DNA from: Bacillus cabrialesii
Lineage (GTDB): Bacteria; Bacillota; Bacilli; Bacillales; Bacillaceae
NCBI RefSeq assembly: GCF_004124315.2
Contig: NZ_CP096889.1
Location: 3,889,001 to 3,953,000 of the forward strand
Length of the DNA: 64,000 nt
Direction: 5' to 3'
Positions 16,508-25,281 of the stretch are shown in pieces. The notes below the pieces were generated by a model that saw only the letters and a list, made by a program, of their open reading frames with translations, had not been told where the DNA came from and searched no databases. The position numbers were made by a program, and so were the translations under genes. Position 1 is the stretch's first letter. Each line of letters starts with the position of its first letter.

Positions 16508-17605
16508 TTAGCGGATTCTGACTTCTGTCTCACTGTCAAAGAAATGGCCTTTATTCATATCAAACGCAACCGTCAGCTCGTCACCTGATTGAATATCGAG
16601 GCGAGCGTCGATCCGCGCGATAAAGTCTTGATTGTCGATTTGCGAATAAACCATGATTTCAGAACCGAGCAGCTCTGCGACATTGATTTTCGCTTTTATC
16701 GAAGAGTTTTTATACGATTCCACGACAATTAATTCATCGTGAATATCTTCAGGACGGATGCCGAAAATGACTTCTTTTCCGATGTAGCCCTTTTCACGCA
16801 ACACCTTCATTTTCCCTTCCGGCACGGTTAATGCCGCAGAACCGATTTTGATTACGCCGTCCGTCAGCTTTCCTTTGAAAAAGTTCATCGCCGGTGAGCC
16901 GATAAAACCGCCGACAAATACGTTTTCAGGGAATTCGTATACATCCTTTGGCGTCCCGATCTGCTGGATTTTTCCGTCTTTCATGACCACGATCCGTGTC
17001 GCCATCGTCAGCGCTTCTGTCTGGTCATGTGTCACGTAAATCGTTGTGGTTTGCAGTCTCTGGTGGAGCTTAATGATTTCCGCCCGCATTTGCACCCTTA
17101 GCTTCGCGTCCAAATTCGATAAAGGCTCATCCATCAGGAACACCTTTGCGTCCCGAACGATTGCCCGTCCAAGCGCGACCCGCTGTCTCTGCCCGCCTGA
17201 CAGCGCTTTCGGTTTACGGTGCAAATATTCCTCCAGCCCGAGAATTTTAGCGGCTTCCTCTACCCTTTTTTTGATTTCAGGCTTAGGCATTTTTCGAAGC
17301 TTCAGCCCGAACGCGATATTATCATAGACCGTCATATGCGGATAGAGCGCGTAGTTTTGAAATACCATCGCGATGTCCCTGTCCTTAGGCGCTACATCAT
17401 TGACCCGTTTTCCTTCAATATAAAAATCGCCTTTCGAAATTTCTTCAAGCCCTGCGACCATCCGCAGCGTCGTTGATTTCCCGCAGCCTGACGGGCCGAC
17501 GAATACGATAAATTCCTTATCATCAATGTGAAGGTTAAAGTCGTCAACAGCCGCTTCCTTCTGATCATAATATTTATAAATGTGCTCCATCCGCAATTCA
17601 GCCAT
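16508..17605 (-). CDS. msmX: MsmX, multipurpose sugar ABC-importer ATPase
   Basis: 365 residues. The ATPase domain (1-235) has GPSGCGKST (37-45), signature LSGGQRQRVALGRAIV, Walker B VFLMDEPLSNLDAKLR and the switch histidine in YVTHDQTEA. A C-terminal TOBE/OB regulatory domain (about 240-365) contains FGIRPEDIHDE, typical of MalK/MsmK/UgpC. Known: MsmX energizes several carbohydrate importers of B. subtilis (maltodextrin, arabinan, galactan, rhamnogalacturonan oligomers), which explains a lone ATPase gene with no permease beside it. A cre site is just upstream. Confidence 0.95.
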   Translation of the reverse strand: MAELRMEHIYKYYDQKEAAVDDFNLHIDDKEFIVFVGPSGCGKSTTLRMVAGLEEISKGDFYIEGKRVNDVAPKDRDIAMVFQNYALYPHMTVYDNIAFGLKLRKMPKPEIKKRVEEAAKILGLEEYLHRKPKALSGGQRQRVALGRAIVRDAKVFLMDEPLSNLDAKLRVQMRAEIIKLHQRLQTTTIYVTHDQTEALTMATRIVVMKDGKIQQIGTPKDVYEFPENVFVGGFIGSPAMNFFKGKLTDGVIKIGSAALTVPEGKMKVLREKGYIGKEVIFGIRPEDIHDELIVVESYKNSSIKAKINVAELLGSEIMVYSQIDNQDFIARIDARLDIQSGDELTVAFDMNKGHFFDSETEVRIR

Positions 17606-17625
17606 GTAATATCCCCCTTTGTAAT

Positions 17626-17639
17626 TGTAAACGCTTTCT
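17626..17639 (-). promoter_or_regulatory. cre (CcpA) site upstream of msmX
   Basis: TGTAAACGCTTTCT matches the TGWAARCGYTWNCW consensus at every position, 20 bases before the msmX start. Expected effect is catabolite repression. Confidence 0.82.
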
Positions 17640-17725
17640 TAAAATGAGTGTAACAGCATTTTCCTATCACTGGAATGGGCAGCATTCATAAAATCAGCCA
17701 GCCATTTTTCGTGCACATTTCCAAT

Positions 17726-18619
17726 TTATTCTGAATCTTTACTTTGCAGGCTGATAAAATAGGCGAGCAGCGCGCCTTTATACGTTTTAATGTCTATCCC
17801 TGACCGCTCAATAAATTTATCAATTCGATATTGCAGGCTGTTGCGATGCAGATGCAGCTTTTTCGCCGTTAACGTCACGTTTGAATTGTTTTCAATGAAC
17901 AGCTTAATCGTTTTCCTCAGCTCAGATTCATTTCCAAATAAAACATCAGCTTCTTCAGAGAGCAGCGTTTCAAGCTTTTCTTTTTCTGTTTCTAATAATA
18001 AAAAAGGAAATATCATCTCAAAGGTCACACTCTGCATCTGAGGCAGCCGTTTTTCAGCAAACAAGAAATACGTCTGTTCACGGGCGTAATGGTTACGCAG
18101 ACTCTCATCCGGTTCATAAAATCTTCCGGCATAAAAACGGACACTGAAGTAGAAATCACTTTCAAGAACTTTAGCGAGTGATTCAAGTTCGTCTTTCCCC
18201 GCCGCCGCTTCACTTTCCTGCTCGACAATCACGCCTCTGTCCTCATGCAGCCACACAATCACAAAAGGCACCGGCCAAAAATGGCGAACCGCTTCGGCAA
18301 AAGACGCGCGCTCTATTTTACCGAGCAAATGAAAATGAACAAATCTCGTCCTCTTCTTTACATTCGCCGGCACTTCCCCGCTGGAAAAAAGAAACGCAAA
18401 CCATTTGTTTTCTTCCGGCGGCTTCAAAGACATTTGATCGGCCTCATCGGCAGGCGTCAAAAATGACTGCAGCAGCAATGTCTCTTTTTCGCTGATTTCC
18501 GTTTTCGGAATAGAGATATATCTTTGACTGTTCTCATCAAAAAAGCATAGACAGTCTTCCTTTACGCAAAGCTCCTCAGACACAATCGACCCGGGATAAA
18601 TAGCCAAAATCGATTTCAT
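17726..18619 (-). CDS. yxkF: YxkF, PucR-type transcriptional regulator
   Basis: 297 residues from the ATG at 18619 (MKSILAI) with AGGAGA upstream. The N-terminal 220 residues match no motif I recognise. The C-terminal about 60 residues (NVTLTAKKLHLHRNSLQYRI) form the PucR/CdaR helix-turn-helix. Cytoplasmic DNA-binding regulator of unknown effector. It is divergently placed from aldY, about 185 bases apart, so aldY is a reasonable target (inference). Confidence 0.8.
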   Translation of the reverse strand: MKSILAIYPGSIVSEELCVKEDCLCFFDENSQRYISIPKTEISEKETLLLQSFLTPADEADQMSLKPPEENKWFAFLFSSGEVPANVKKRTRFVHFHLLGKIERASFAEAVRHFWPVPFVIVWLHEDRGVIVEQESEAAAGKDELESLAKVLESDFYFSVRFYAGRFYEPDESLRNHYAREQTYFLFAEKRLPQMQSVTFEMIFPFLLLETEKEKLETLLSEEADVLFGNESELRKTIKLFIENNSNVTLTAKKLHLHRNSLQYRIDKFIERSGIDIKTYKGALLAYFISLQSKDSE

Positions 18620-18740
18620 AAGGTCTCCTCTCATATGTAAGGATCTGTATATCCAGTATAAGGCGAAACGCACAGGTTCTCCAATAAAAAAGCATATATC
18701 CGGCATAGATAGACGAGAAACTGAGAGAGAAACCTCATTC

Positions 18741-18766
18741 GTTTACATATTGGCAACACCGGAAAT
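18741..18766 (+). promoter_or_regulatory. Candidate sigma-B promoter of aldY
   Basis: GTTTAC (18741-18746), 14 bases, then GGAAAT (18761-18766). The -35 fits sigma-B (GTTTAA) and the -10 is 4 of 6 to GGGTAT. I recall aldY as a general-stress gene in B. subtilis. Confidence 0.6.
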
Positions 18767-18804
18767 AGAAGAAGGTATGCAGGACCAAAGGAGGATGATC
18801 TAGA

Positions 18805-20262
18805 ATGGATTTAGAAGCATTAAACAAAAGTTTTATCAACGGAAAATGGACCGAAGGGGAAAGCGGGCGTACGGAGGACATTTTGAATCCGTATGACCAG
18901 TCTGTGATAACAACAGCATCTCTGGCAACAAGCAAACAGCTGAAAGGTGCTTTTGACATTGCACAGCAGGCGCAAAAAGAGTGGGCCAAGAGCACAGCAG
19001 AGGACCGAAAAGCAGTCCTGCAAAAAGCGCGCGGCTACTTACAGGAAAACCGTGATGACATCATCATGATGATCTCCCGCGAAACCGGCGGTACGATCAT
19101 TAAATCAACGATCGAGCTTGACCAAACAATTGCGATTTTAGATGAAGCCATGACATATACAGGCGAATTAGGCGGCGTCAAAGAGGTTCCATCCGATATT
19201 GAAGGGAAAATCAATAAGATTTACCGCCTTCCGCTCGGTGTCATTTCATCGATTTCACCATTTAATTTTCCAATGAATTTATCAATGAGAACCATTGCGC
19301 CTGCAATTGCGCTAGGAAACAGTGTTGTTCACAAGCCTGATATCCAAACCGCTCTGTCTGGCGGAACCATCATTGCGAAAGCGTTTGAACACGCTGGTCT
19401 CCCTGAGGGTGTCCTCAACGTCATGCTGACGGATTTAAAGGAAATCGGAGACGCCATGCTCACCAATCCAATCCCCAGATTAATCAGCTTTACGGGATCA
19501 ACCGCAGTCGGGCGCCGCATCGGTGAAATCGCCGGGCGTGACTTCAAGCGGATGGCCCTTGAGCTCGGCGGCAACAACCCGTTTGCCGTCCTCTCAGACG
19601 CGGATGTCGACCGTGCGGTGGACGCCGCGATTTTCGGGAAATTTATTCACCAGGGACAAATCTGCATGATTATCAACAGGATCATCGTTCATCAAGATGT
19701 GTACGATGAGTTTGTTGAAAAATTCACTGCCCGTGTCAAACAGCTTCCGTACGGTGATCAAACTGATCCGAAAACCGTTGTCGGCCCGCTGATCAACGAG
19801 CGCCAAATCGAAAAAGCGCTGGAAATCATTGAGCAGGCAAAGGCAGACGGCATTGAGCTTGCGGTTGAAGGAAAACGCGTCGGAAACGTACTCACACCGT
19901 ATGTCTTTGTCGGAGCTGACAATAACAGCAAAATTGCCCAAACGGAGCTGTTCGCCCCGATTGCCACCATTATCAAAGCCTCCAGCGATCAGGAAGCGAT
20001 TGACATGGCAAATGACACTGAATACGGGTTGAGCTCGGCGGTTTTCACTTCTGATTTAGAAAAAGGTGAAACGTTCGCCCTGCAAATTGACAGCGGCATG
20101 ACCCATGTCAACGACCAGTCCGTCAATGACTCGCCGAATATCGCCTTTGGCGGCAACAAAGCAAGCGGTGTCGGCCGCTTCGGAAATCCTTGGGTGGTTG
20201 AGGAGTTTACCATGACGAAATGGATTTCGATACAGAAGCAATACCGCAAATATCCGTTTTAA
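18805..20262 (+). CDS. aldY: AldY, NAD(P)-dependent aldehyde dehydrogenase
   Basis: 485 residues spanning the whole aldehyde dehydrogenase fold. The general base Glu253 lies in LELGGNNPF and the catalytic Cys287 in HQGQICM. The cofactor-binding FTGSTAVGRRIGE precedes them and the C-terminal ELFAPIATI stretch is present. It would oxidize an aldehyde to its acid with NAD+ or NADP+ in the cytosol; closest in style to benzaldehyde/vanillin-type enzymes, but the substrate is not proven. GGAGG at 18789-18794 precedes the ATG. It has its own promoter and terminator, opposite yxkF. Confidence 0.92.
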   Translation: MDLEALNKSFINGKWTEGESGRTEDILNPYDQSVITTASLATSKQLKGAFDIAQQAQKEWAKSTAEDRKAVLQKARGYLQENRDDIIMMISRETGGTIIKSTIELDQTIAILDEAMTYTGELGGVKEVPSDIEGKINKIYRLPLGVISSISPFNFPMNLSMRTIAPAIALGNSVVHKPDIQTALSGGTIIAKAFEHAGLPEGVLNVMLTDLKEIGDAMLTNPIPRLISFTGSTAVGRRIGEIAGRDFKRMALELGGNNPFAVLSDADVDRAVDAAIFGKFIHQGQICMIINRIIVHQDVYDEFVEKFTARVKQLPYGDQTDPKTVVGPLINERQIEKALEIIEQAKADGIELAVEGKRVGNVLTPYVFVGADNNSKIAQTELFAPIATIIKASSDQEAIDMANDTEYGLSSAVFTSDLEKGETFALQIDSGMTHVNDQSVNDSPNIAFGGNKASGVGRFGNPWVVEEFTMTKWISIQKQYRKYPF

Positions 20263-20270
20263 ACGAACGA

Positions 20271-20304
20271 ATCCCTCTGCTTCACGCGCAGAGGGATTTT
20301 TTTA
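20271..20304 (+). terminator. Terminator of aldY
   Basis: ATCCCTCTGC-TTCAC-GCGCAGAGGGAT, then seven T. It overlaps the end of the convergent yxkD. Confidence 0.9.
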
Positions 20305-21138
20305 TTTAGATATATCAACAAACCCCTCGCCAAACACATCGCGTACATCATGAACGATCACAAACGCTTTTTTGTCACAGCTTCTGATGATTTTCTTCAG
20401 CATGGACAGCTCCTGTTTGTTAATGACGATATACAAAATCTCTTTTGACTGGCCCGTATAGTTTCCCTTCCCTGATAAAATCGTCACGCCCCGATCCATC
20501 AAGGTATTCACCTGCTCGGCAATCTCACTCTTATTTTCCGAAATGACCGTAATGGCTTTTTTCGTATTCAAGCCTTCAATAATGAAGTCCATCACTTTCG
20601 TACCGATATACAGCATCACGATCGTAAACATCATTTTTTCCGCACCAATAATAAAATAAGAGCTAAATACCACAATCAAATCAAAAAATAAAAGCGCGTA
20701 GCTCACATTCCAATCTAAATATTTATTAGCAATTCTGGCCAGAATCGCAGAACCGGCTGTCGTCCCGCCAACCCGGATAATCATCCCGATCCCGACTCCC
20801 GCAAATACACCCGCGAAAATCGTATTGATGATCAATTCATCAGACGGGGTGCTCCAGCCGTGTGTCAGATGGAGGAAAAGCGAATTCGCCGCTACGGCAA
20901 TGATTGTATAGACAGTGGTTTTACCGTCTAGAAATTTGTAGCCGACTAAAAGCAGAAATGCATTTAAGATAAAGTTCGTTACCCCGGGAGACCATTGAAA
21001 CACATAATACAAAATCAGCGTAATCCCAGTGACCCCGCCTTCCCCAAGGTCATTGGGAATTGCAAACAAATTCACTGCAAGCGCGAAGAAAAAAGCGCCA
21101 ATCACAAGCATCAGCACATCAAGCATTTTCTTTTTCAT
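20302..21138 (-). CDS. yxkD: YxkD, YitT/DUF2179-family membrane protein
   Basis: 278 residues from the ATG at 21138; a GTG directly before it is an alternative, and AAGGAG lies upstream of both. Five to six membrane spans (about 8-180) are followed by a cytoplasmic DUF2179 domain (about 190-270) with the typical VTILSGKGNYTGQSKEILYIVI segment. The biochemical role of YitT proteins is unknown. The leader carries a guanidine-I riboswitch, so YxkD is probably linked to guanidine handling, for example export (inference from regulation). Convergent with aldY. Confidence 0.9.
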   Translation of the reverse strand: MKKKMLDVLMLVIGAFFFALAVNLFAIPNDLGEGGVTGITLILYYVFQWSPGVTNFILNAFLLLVGYKFLDGKTTVYTIIAVAANSLFLHLTHGWSTPSDELIINTIFAGVFAGVGIGMIIRVGGTTAGSAILARIANKYLDWNVSYALLFFDLIVVFSSYFIIGAEKMMFTIVMLYIGTKVMDFIIEGLNTKKAITVISENKSEIAEQVNTLMDRGVTILSGKGNYTGQSKEILYIVINKQELSMLKKIIRSCDKKAFVIVHDVRDVFGEGFVDISK

Positions 21139-21169
21139 CACAAAACACTCCTTCTCCAGATAGTATCAA

Positions 21170-21310
21170 CAAAAAAACCCAGGAGTACGCTCTCGCAAAA
21201 GAGCAGAAACTCCTGGGCTTTTATCCCACCGTGTCATAACAGCCAAGCCGCTATGTGTTTTCTCTCGGTCACAGTCCAATTTACATTGCGGAACCCTAGA
21301 AAACCATTGT
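21170..21310 (-). ncRNA. Guanidine-I riboswitch (ykkC-yxkD type) with terminator
   Basis: On the minus strand the leader contains the class hallmarks in order: TCTAGGGTTCCG, GACTGTGACCGAGAG, AAAACACA, an ACGGTGGGATAAAAGCCC block, then the terminator CCCAGGAGT...ACTCCTGGG with a run of seven T (21171-21217). ykkC-yxkD is the type leader of this class, which senses free guanidine and lets transcription continue when bound. It lies 32 bases before yxkD. Confidence 0.95.
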
Positions 21311-21344
21311 TTTTATCCTATCATTTTCACTTTCCAATATTAGC

Positions 21345-21373
21345 ATTATAAGGGACGGTTTGAATTGGTTCAA
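21345..21373 (-). promoter_or_regulatory. Sigma-A promoter of the yxkD leader
   Basis: TTGAAC, 17 bases, TATAAT on the minus strand. Transcription would begin about 30 bases before the riboswitch aptamer. Confidence 0.8.
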
Positions 21374-21431
21374 GGGGTATTTGCGGAGATTTAATCAGTA
21401 AATTAAGAGAAATAAAAAAGATATTTAACTG

Positions 21432-21458
21432 TTAATAAATGAGAGTTTTAACCGATAT
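21432..21458 (+). promoter_or_regulatory. Candidate sigma-D promoter of yxkC
   Basis: TTAA (21432-21435), 15 bases, ACCGATAT (21451-21458), against the TAAA-N15-GCCGATAT consensus. Known: yxkC is a sigma-D-dependent gene as I recall it. The start would leave a leader of about 120 bases. Confidence 0.65.
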
Positions 21459-21585
21459 GATAAAAAGTACCTTTTTTAAAAATATAAATTAAAATCTCAA
21501 TCCCAATTTATCATTGACTATACGAAAATATATAGGCAAAATAGAACATATATTTTAAACATTTAATTACATAGGAGGAAATATA

Positions 21586-22515
21586 ATGTCAGGTAAACTA
21601 ACACACTGTAAAGCTTGCGGTCAAGAGATTGCAAAAGGTGTAAAAAAATGTCCGAATTGCGGTAAAGACCAACGTAACTTTTTTATGAGACATAAAATTA
21701 TTACGGTTATTCTAGCAATAGTTGTCATTATCATAATTGCGAACATGGGAAACAGCGGAGATTCTCAAGCTTCTACTACAACAACCAGCTCCGACTCTAA
21801 AAATTCGACAAAAACAATACAAAAGGCTGATATGGAAAAACTATATACCAATGCCAATCAATTTAAAAACTATAAAGTTGATCTGTATGTAAAAGTTTTT
21901 GATGTTGAACAAGACGATGATGGTACATATCTTCAAGGTTATAATAATCCAGAAAAGTTAAGCAAAAATACAATTATTATAAGCGACGATTCTGATTTAG
22001 ATATTAAAGATGACGACATTATTCATGTAGTCGGCACGGTGAAAGACAAATATGATGGTGAAAACGCATTGGGCGGTTCCGTTTCAGCGCCGAGAATCAT
22101 TGCCGATTCCATCGAAAAAAGCGACTATGCAACAGCTTTTGCGCCAGCTCAAAAAACAATTAACGTGGATAAAACACAGAACCAGCACGGATTTGCACTC
22201 ACACTTCAAAAAGTTGAACTTGCTGAAAAAGAAACTCGCCTGTATGTAAAGATAGAAAACAAATCACAAGATGAAATCAGCTTTTATGACTTTAATGCCA
22301 AAATTACAGCTGATAATAAACAGATTGAGCCTAAATCTGACCTTTCTGAGTATCCTGAAATTCAAAGTGAAATCTTACCGGGAGTTAAAACTGAAGGGAT
22401 TATCGTTTTCCCTAAAATCGAAAGCAAAACAGCAAATGTTATTTTAGAAGGGTCTTCCGAAAACTACGATATTACAATCAATCCATTTACATTTGAAGTA
22501 AACTTGGATCAATAA
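21586..22515 (+). CDS. yxkC: YxkC, membrane-anchored protein with N-terminal zinc ribbon
   Basis: 309 residues. A zinc-ribbon CKACGQ...CPNCGKD occupies about 8-28 and is followed by one membrane helix (about 37-55). A Ser/Thr-rich linker leads to two extracellular domains: an OB-like region near 85-165 and a DUF4352-like beta domain near 185-305. The zinc ribbon should face the cytoplasm and the rest the outside. The AGGAGG ribosome-binding site is strong. Codon use is more AT-rich than in its neighbours. Likely sigma-D controlled and therefore expressed with motility and autolysin genes; the role is unknown. Confidence 0.82.
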   Translation: MSGKLTHCKACGQEIAKGVKKCPNCGKDQRNFFMRHKIITVILAIVVIIIIANMGNSGDSQASTTTTSSDSKNSTKTIQKADMEKLYTNANQFKNYKVDLYVKVFDVEQDDDGTYLQGYNNPEKLSKNTIIISDDSDLDIKDDDIIHVVGTVKDKYDGENALGGSVSAPRIIADSIEKSDYATAFAPAQKTINVDKTQNQHGFALTLQKVELAEKETRLYVKIENKSQDEISFYDFNAKITADNKQIEPKSDLSEYPEIQSEILPGVKTEGIIVFPKIESKTANVILEGSSENYDITINPFTFEVNLDQ

Positions 22516-22518
22516 TTA

Positions 22519-22550
22519 AGAAGGGCTGGAGAACCCCCCCAGCCCTTTTG
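22519..22550. terminator. Bidirectional terminator between yxkC and galE
   Basis: AAGGGCTGG and CCAGCCCTT form a 9-bp stem, T-run on the plus strand and an A-run on the other side, between convergent genes. Confidence 0.85.
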
Positions 22551-22551
22551 T

Positions 22552-23574
22552 TTATGATTTTACACTCTTATACCCATTCACATTAGAAGACTGCCATCTC
22601 CAAGAATCAGCACACATTTCCTCAAGGCCTCGTTTCGCTTCCCAGCCCAGTTCCCGCTTGGCTTTTGCAGGATCTGCGAAGCAGGTGGCGATGTCTCCCG
22701 GGCGACGGTCCGCAAATCGGTACGGCACCTCTTTCCCTGACACTTTTTCAAAGGCTTTGACCATTTCAAGCACGCTGTAGCCTGTGCCTGTTCCGAGGTT
22801 GTATGCATCGGCTCCTGTGGCATTCAAAACTTTTTCCAGCGCTTTGACATGGCCTTCCGCGAGATCAACGACGTGAATATAATCGCGTACGCCTGTGCCG
22901 TCTTTTGTCGGGTAGTCATTTCCGAATACGCTTAATTGCTCAAGCTTGCCGACGGCTACCTGCGCCACATACGGCATGAGGTTATTCGGAATGCCGTTCG
23001 GGTCTTCACCAATCCGTCCGCTTGGATGCGCGCCGAATGGATTAAAGTAACGAAGCAGCGCGACGCTCCACTCATTGTCGGCTGTATGCAAATCACGCAA
23101 AATTTGTTCAAGCATGAGCTTTGTCTGCCCATAAGGATTTGTCGCGCCTAATGGAAAGTCCTCCGTAATCGGTGATGTTTCCGGAACGCCGTACACTGTC
23201 GCGGATGAACTGAATACGATTTTTTTGACGCCGTATTTCTCCATGACCTCACATAAAATAAACGTTCCTGTCAGATTGTTATGATAATATTTGAGCGGAA
23301 TGGCCACAGATTCACCGACTGCTTTTAACCCCGCAAAATGAATCACAGCTTCAATTTCATTTTCCGCAAAAACCGAATCTACCGCTTCCCGGTCCAATAG
23401 ATCCGCTTCATAGAACGTTAAATCTTTTCCCGTAATCTCCTTGACACGGTTCAGCGCCTCAGCCGAACTGTTAGATAGATTATCAAGAACGACAATCTCA
23501 TAGCCGCTGTTCAATAATTCAACACATGTGTGGCTTCCGATGTACCCGGCACCGCCTGTAACAAGTATTGCCAT
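22552..23574 (-). CDS. galE: UDP-glucose 4-epimerase
   Basis: 340 residues from the ATG at 23574 (MAILVTGG) with GGGAGGG 8 bases upstream; a longer frame lacks a site. The NAD-binding GGAGYIGSH is at 7-15, the Ser of the FSSSATVYG block lies near 122-130 and the catalytic YGQTK near 149-153. These identify an extended short-chain dehydrogenase of the GalE type. It interconverts UDP-glucose and UDP-galactose for galactose use and envelope or exopolysaccharide precursors. A TATAAT lies 35 bases before the start. Stand-alone gene, convergent with yxkC. Confidence 0.95.
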   Translation of the reverse strand: MAILVTGGAGYIGSHTCVELLNSGYEIVVLDNLSNSSAEALNRVKEITGKDLTFYEADLLDREAVDSVFAENEIEAVIHFAGLKAVGESVAIPLKYYHNNLTGTFILCEVMEKYGVKKIVFSSSATVYGVPETSPITEDFPLGATNPYGQTKLMLEQILRDLHTADNEWSVALLRYFNPFGAHPSGRIGEDPNGIPNNLMPYVAQVAVGKLEQLSVFGNDYPTKDGTGVRDYIHVVDLAEGHVKALEKVLNATGADAYNLGTGTGYSVLEMVKAFEKVSGKEVPYRFADRRPGDIATCFADPAKAKRELGWEAKRGLEEMCADSWRWQSSNVNGYKSVKS

Positions 23575-23688
23575 GATGTAAACCCTCCCTAAAAAATGAC
23601 CTGTTATCATTATATAGTGTTTAGGACCGGCCTACATCCATTTTTAAGAAGTTTAATCGTTTATTAATAGTTTCTTCATATTTAAGAT

Positions 23689-24195
23689 TTAAACCCTTGC
23701 CAGCAATTCGATAGAGGCCTCAGCGAGAATACGCTCTTTCATTTCCCGATAGAGTTGATTCATATAAAAGCCCGGCTGAAGATTCAGCTCTGCATCTAAA
23801 GCATAGACCGTCAGCGTATAAGTATGATCCTTGTCAGGCGGCGTCGGTCCGCAATACTGGTGGATCACCTTGGGATCATTGCTTCCCGCAAGCGGTGAAG
23901 CAAAGCTGTTTTGCCCTTGTATCATCAAGTCCTGTCTCTCCTCGCTTGCATGTTCGGGAAGTTCTCCGATGTGCGCCGGAATATTAGCCGCTGTCCAGTG
24001 AATCCAGCTGAATCCGCATACGGGAATCGCGTCATGATCGATGAAAGTAAGTGCGAGCGTCTTTGCGCCGGGCGGGATGTCCTCAAAACGAATCGGAAAG
24101 GATACAAATGGATTCCCCTCTCTCTTATCGTTTTCATCCGCGTATTTTGAGTACTTGTCATGTAAGTATGGATTTGCTTCTACGTATATGTTCAT
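23689..24195 (-). CDS. yxkA: YxkA, PEBP-like (YbhB/YbcL) protein
   Basis: 168 residues from the ATG at 24195 (MNIYVEANPYL) with AGAGGG upstream. A phosphatidylethanolamine-binding protein fold is indicated by ALTFIDHDAIPVCGFSWIHW (central ligand-site DxD...H), followed by YCGPTPPDKDHTY, the conserved Gly-Pro-x-Pro...H loop. No signal peptide. The physiological ligand of bacterial members is unknown. It is divergent from the LysR gene yxjO with about 130 bases between, so YxjO may control it (inference). Confidence 0.87.
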   Translation of the reverse strand: MNIYVEANPYLHDKYSKYADENDKREGNPFVSFPIRFEDIPPGAKTLALTFIDHDAIPVCGFSWIHWTAANIPAHIGELPEHASEERQDLMIQGQNSFASPLAGSNDPKVIHQYCGPTPPDKDHTYTLTVYALDAELNLQPGFYMNQLYREMKERILAEASIELLARV

Positions 24196-24324
24196 GTGAA
24201 TCCCTCTCTCCATTTTTTCGTTCTATAGGTATATTAAACGAATGAATGTATAATCAGTGATAAACAAATGCGCATGTAAACGTAACAATTTGTTATTGAT
24301 TACTTGCAGTGAAGGAGATATTTC

Positions 24325-25203
24325 ATGGATTTAAAATGGCTGCAAACCTTTATTGCCGCAGCGGAATCAGAGAACTTCAGAGAGACGGCTGAGCGTCTGT
24401 ATCTCACACAGCCTGCCGTTTCTCAGCATATGAGGAAATTGGAAGATGAACTGGGCATGCGGCTGTTTTTACATAGCGGAAGACGGGTCGTACTGACTGA
24501 CGAAGGCAGGCTCTTTTTGCCTTATGCCAAAGAAATGATCCATGTATACCAAGCCGGAAAGCAAAAAGTCAGCCAATGGAAGCAAGGATACAGCCGATCA
24601 CTCACGCTGGCCGTACACCCCTACATTGCGGCCTATATCTTGCCTCGCTTTCTCCCAGCCTATATCCAAAAACACCCGCATGTCGAACTTTCAACTCAAG
24701 TGGCTGGATCTGACGATATTAAACAAGCGGTGGAACACAATGAAGCTGATATTGGTTTGTCGCGGAAAGACCCGAACTCCGCCACGCTTTATTATCAGCA
24801 CATATGCGAAGGCACGCTTTGTCTGGCGGCTCCCTTCCAAGAAAACAAGACTGCGGATGCTGCATCTGTCTTCAGCCGCTATCGGCTGCTGACGCATGAT
24901 CATCCGTCATATGGGGATGCCTTTTTAGATAACATCCGATCACATTATCCGCAGCTTCAAATGATGGCTGTCGGGCAGACGGATACGGCTGTCCACATGA
25001 TGAAAGCGGGAATGGGGGCATCATTCCTCCCTGCCTACATTATTAAACAGGAAGAAGCCGAAAAAAAGCTGATGGCTGTAAGCACACCCCCGCATCTAGA
25101 ATTGCCGGCGTCCCAAACGTTTATGATGTGGAAAAGAAACAGCGAGGACATTCAGCATTTTCACGCCATGTTACATGACTTTATGCAGCGTGAACAAGTA
25201 TAG
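24325..25203 (+). CDS. yxjO: YxjO, LysR-family transcriptional regulator
   Basis: 292 residues. The N-terminal winged helix-turn-helix (1-60) is typical: FIAAAESENFRETAERLYLT then QPAVSQHMRKLEDELGMRLF. A periplasmic-binding-like effector domain covers about 90-290. AAGGAGATA lies before the ATG at 24325. Effector and regulon unknown; its divergent neighbour yxkA and its own promoter are the usual first targets of LysR regulators. Confidence 0.9.
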   Translation: MDLKWLQTFIAAAESENFRETAERLYLTQPAVSQHMRKLEDELGMRLFLHSGRRVVLTDEGRLFLPYAKEMIHVYQAGKQKVSQWKQGYSRSLTLAVHPYIAAYILPRFLPAYIQKHPHVELSTQVAGSDDIKQAVEHNEADIGLSRKDPNSATLYYQHICEGTLCLAAPFQENKTADAASVFSRYRLLTHDHPSYGDAFLDNIRSHYPQLQMMAVGQTDTAVHMMKAGMGASFLPAYIIKQEEAEKKLMAVSTPPHLELPASQTFMMWKRNSEDIQHFHAMLHDFMQREQV

Positions 25204-25281
25204 CAACTGAAAAATCAATCTGCCGGTTGACGTTTTCCTTTCCAATTTTCGCTATGCTTAATGCAGAAAGGATTTGATGAC

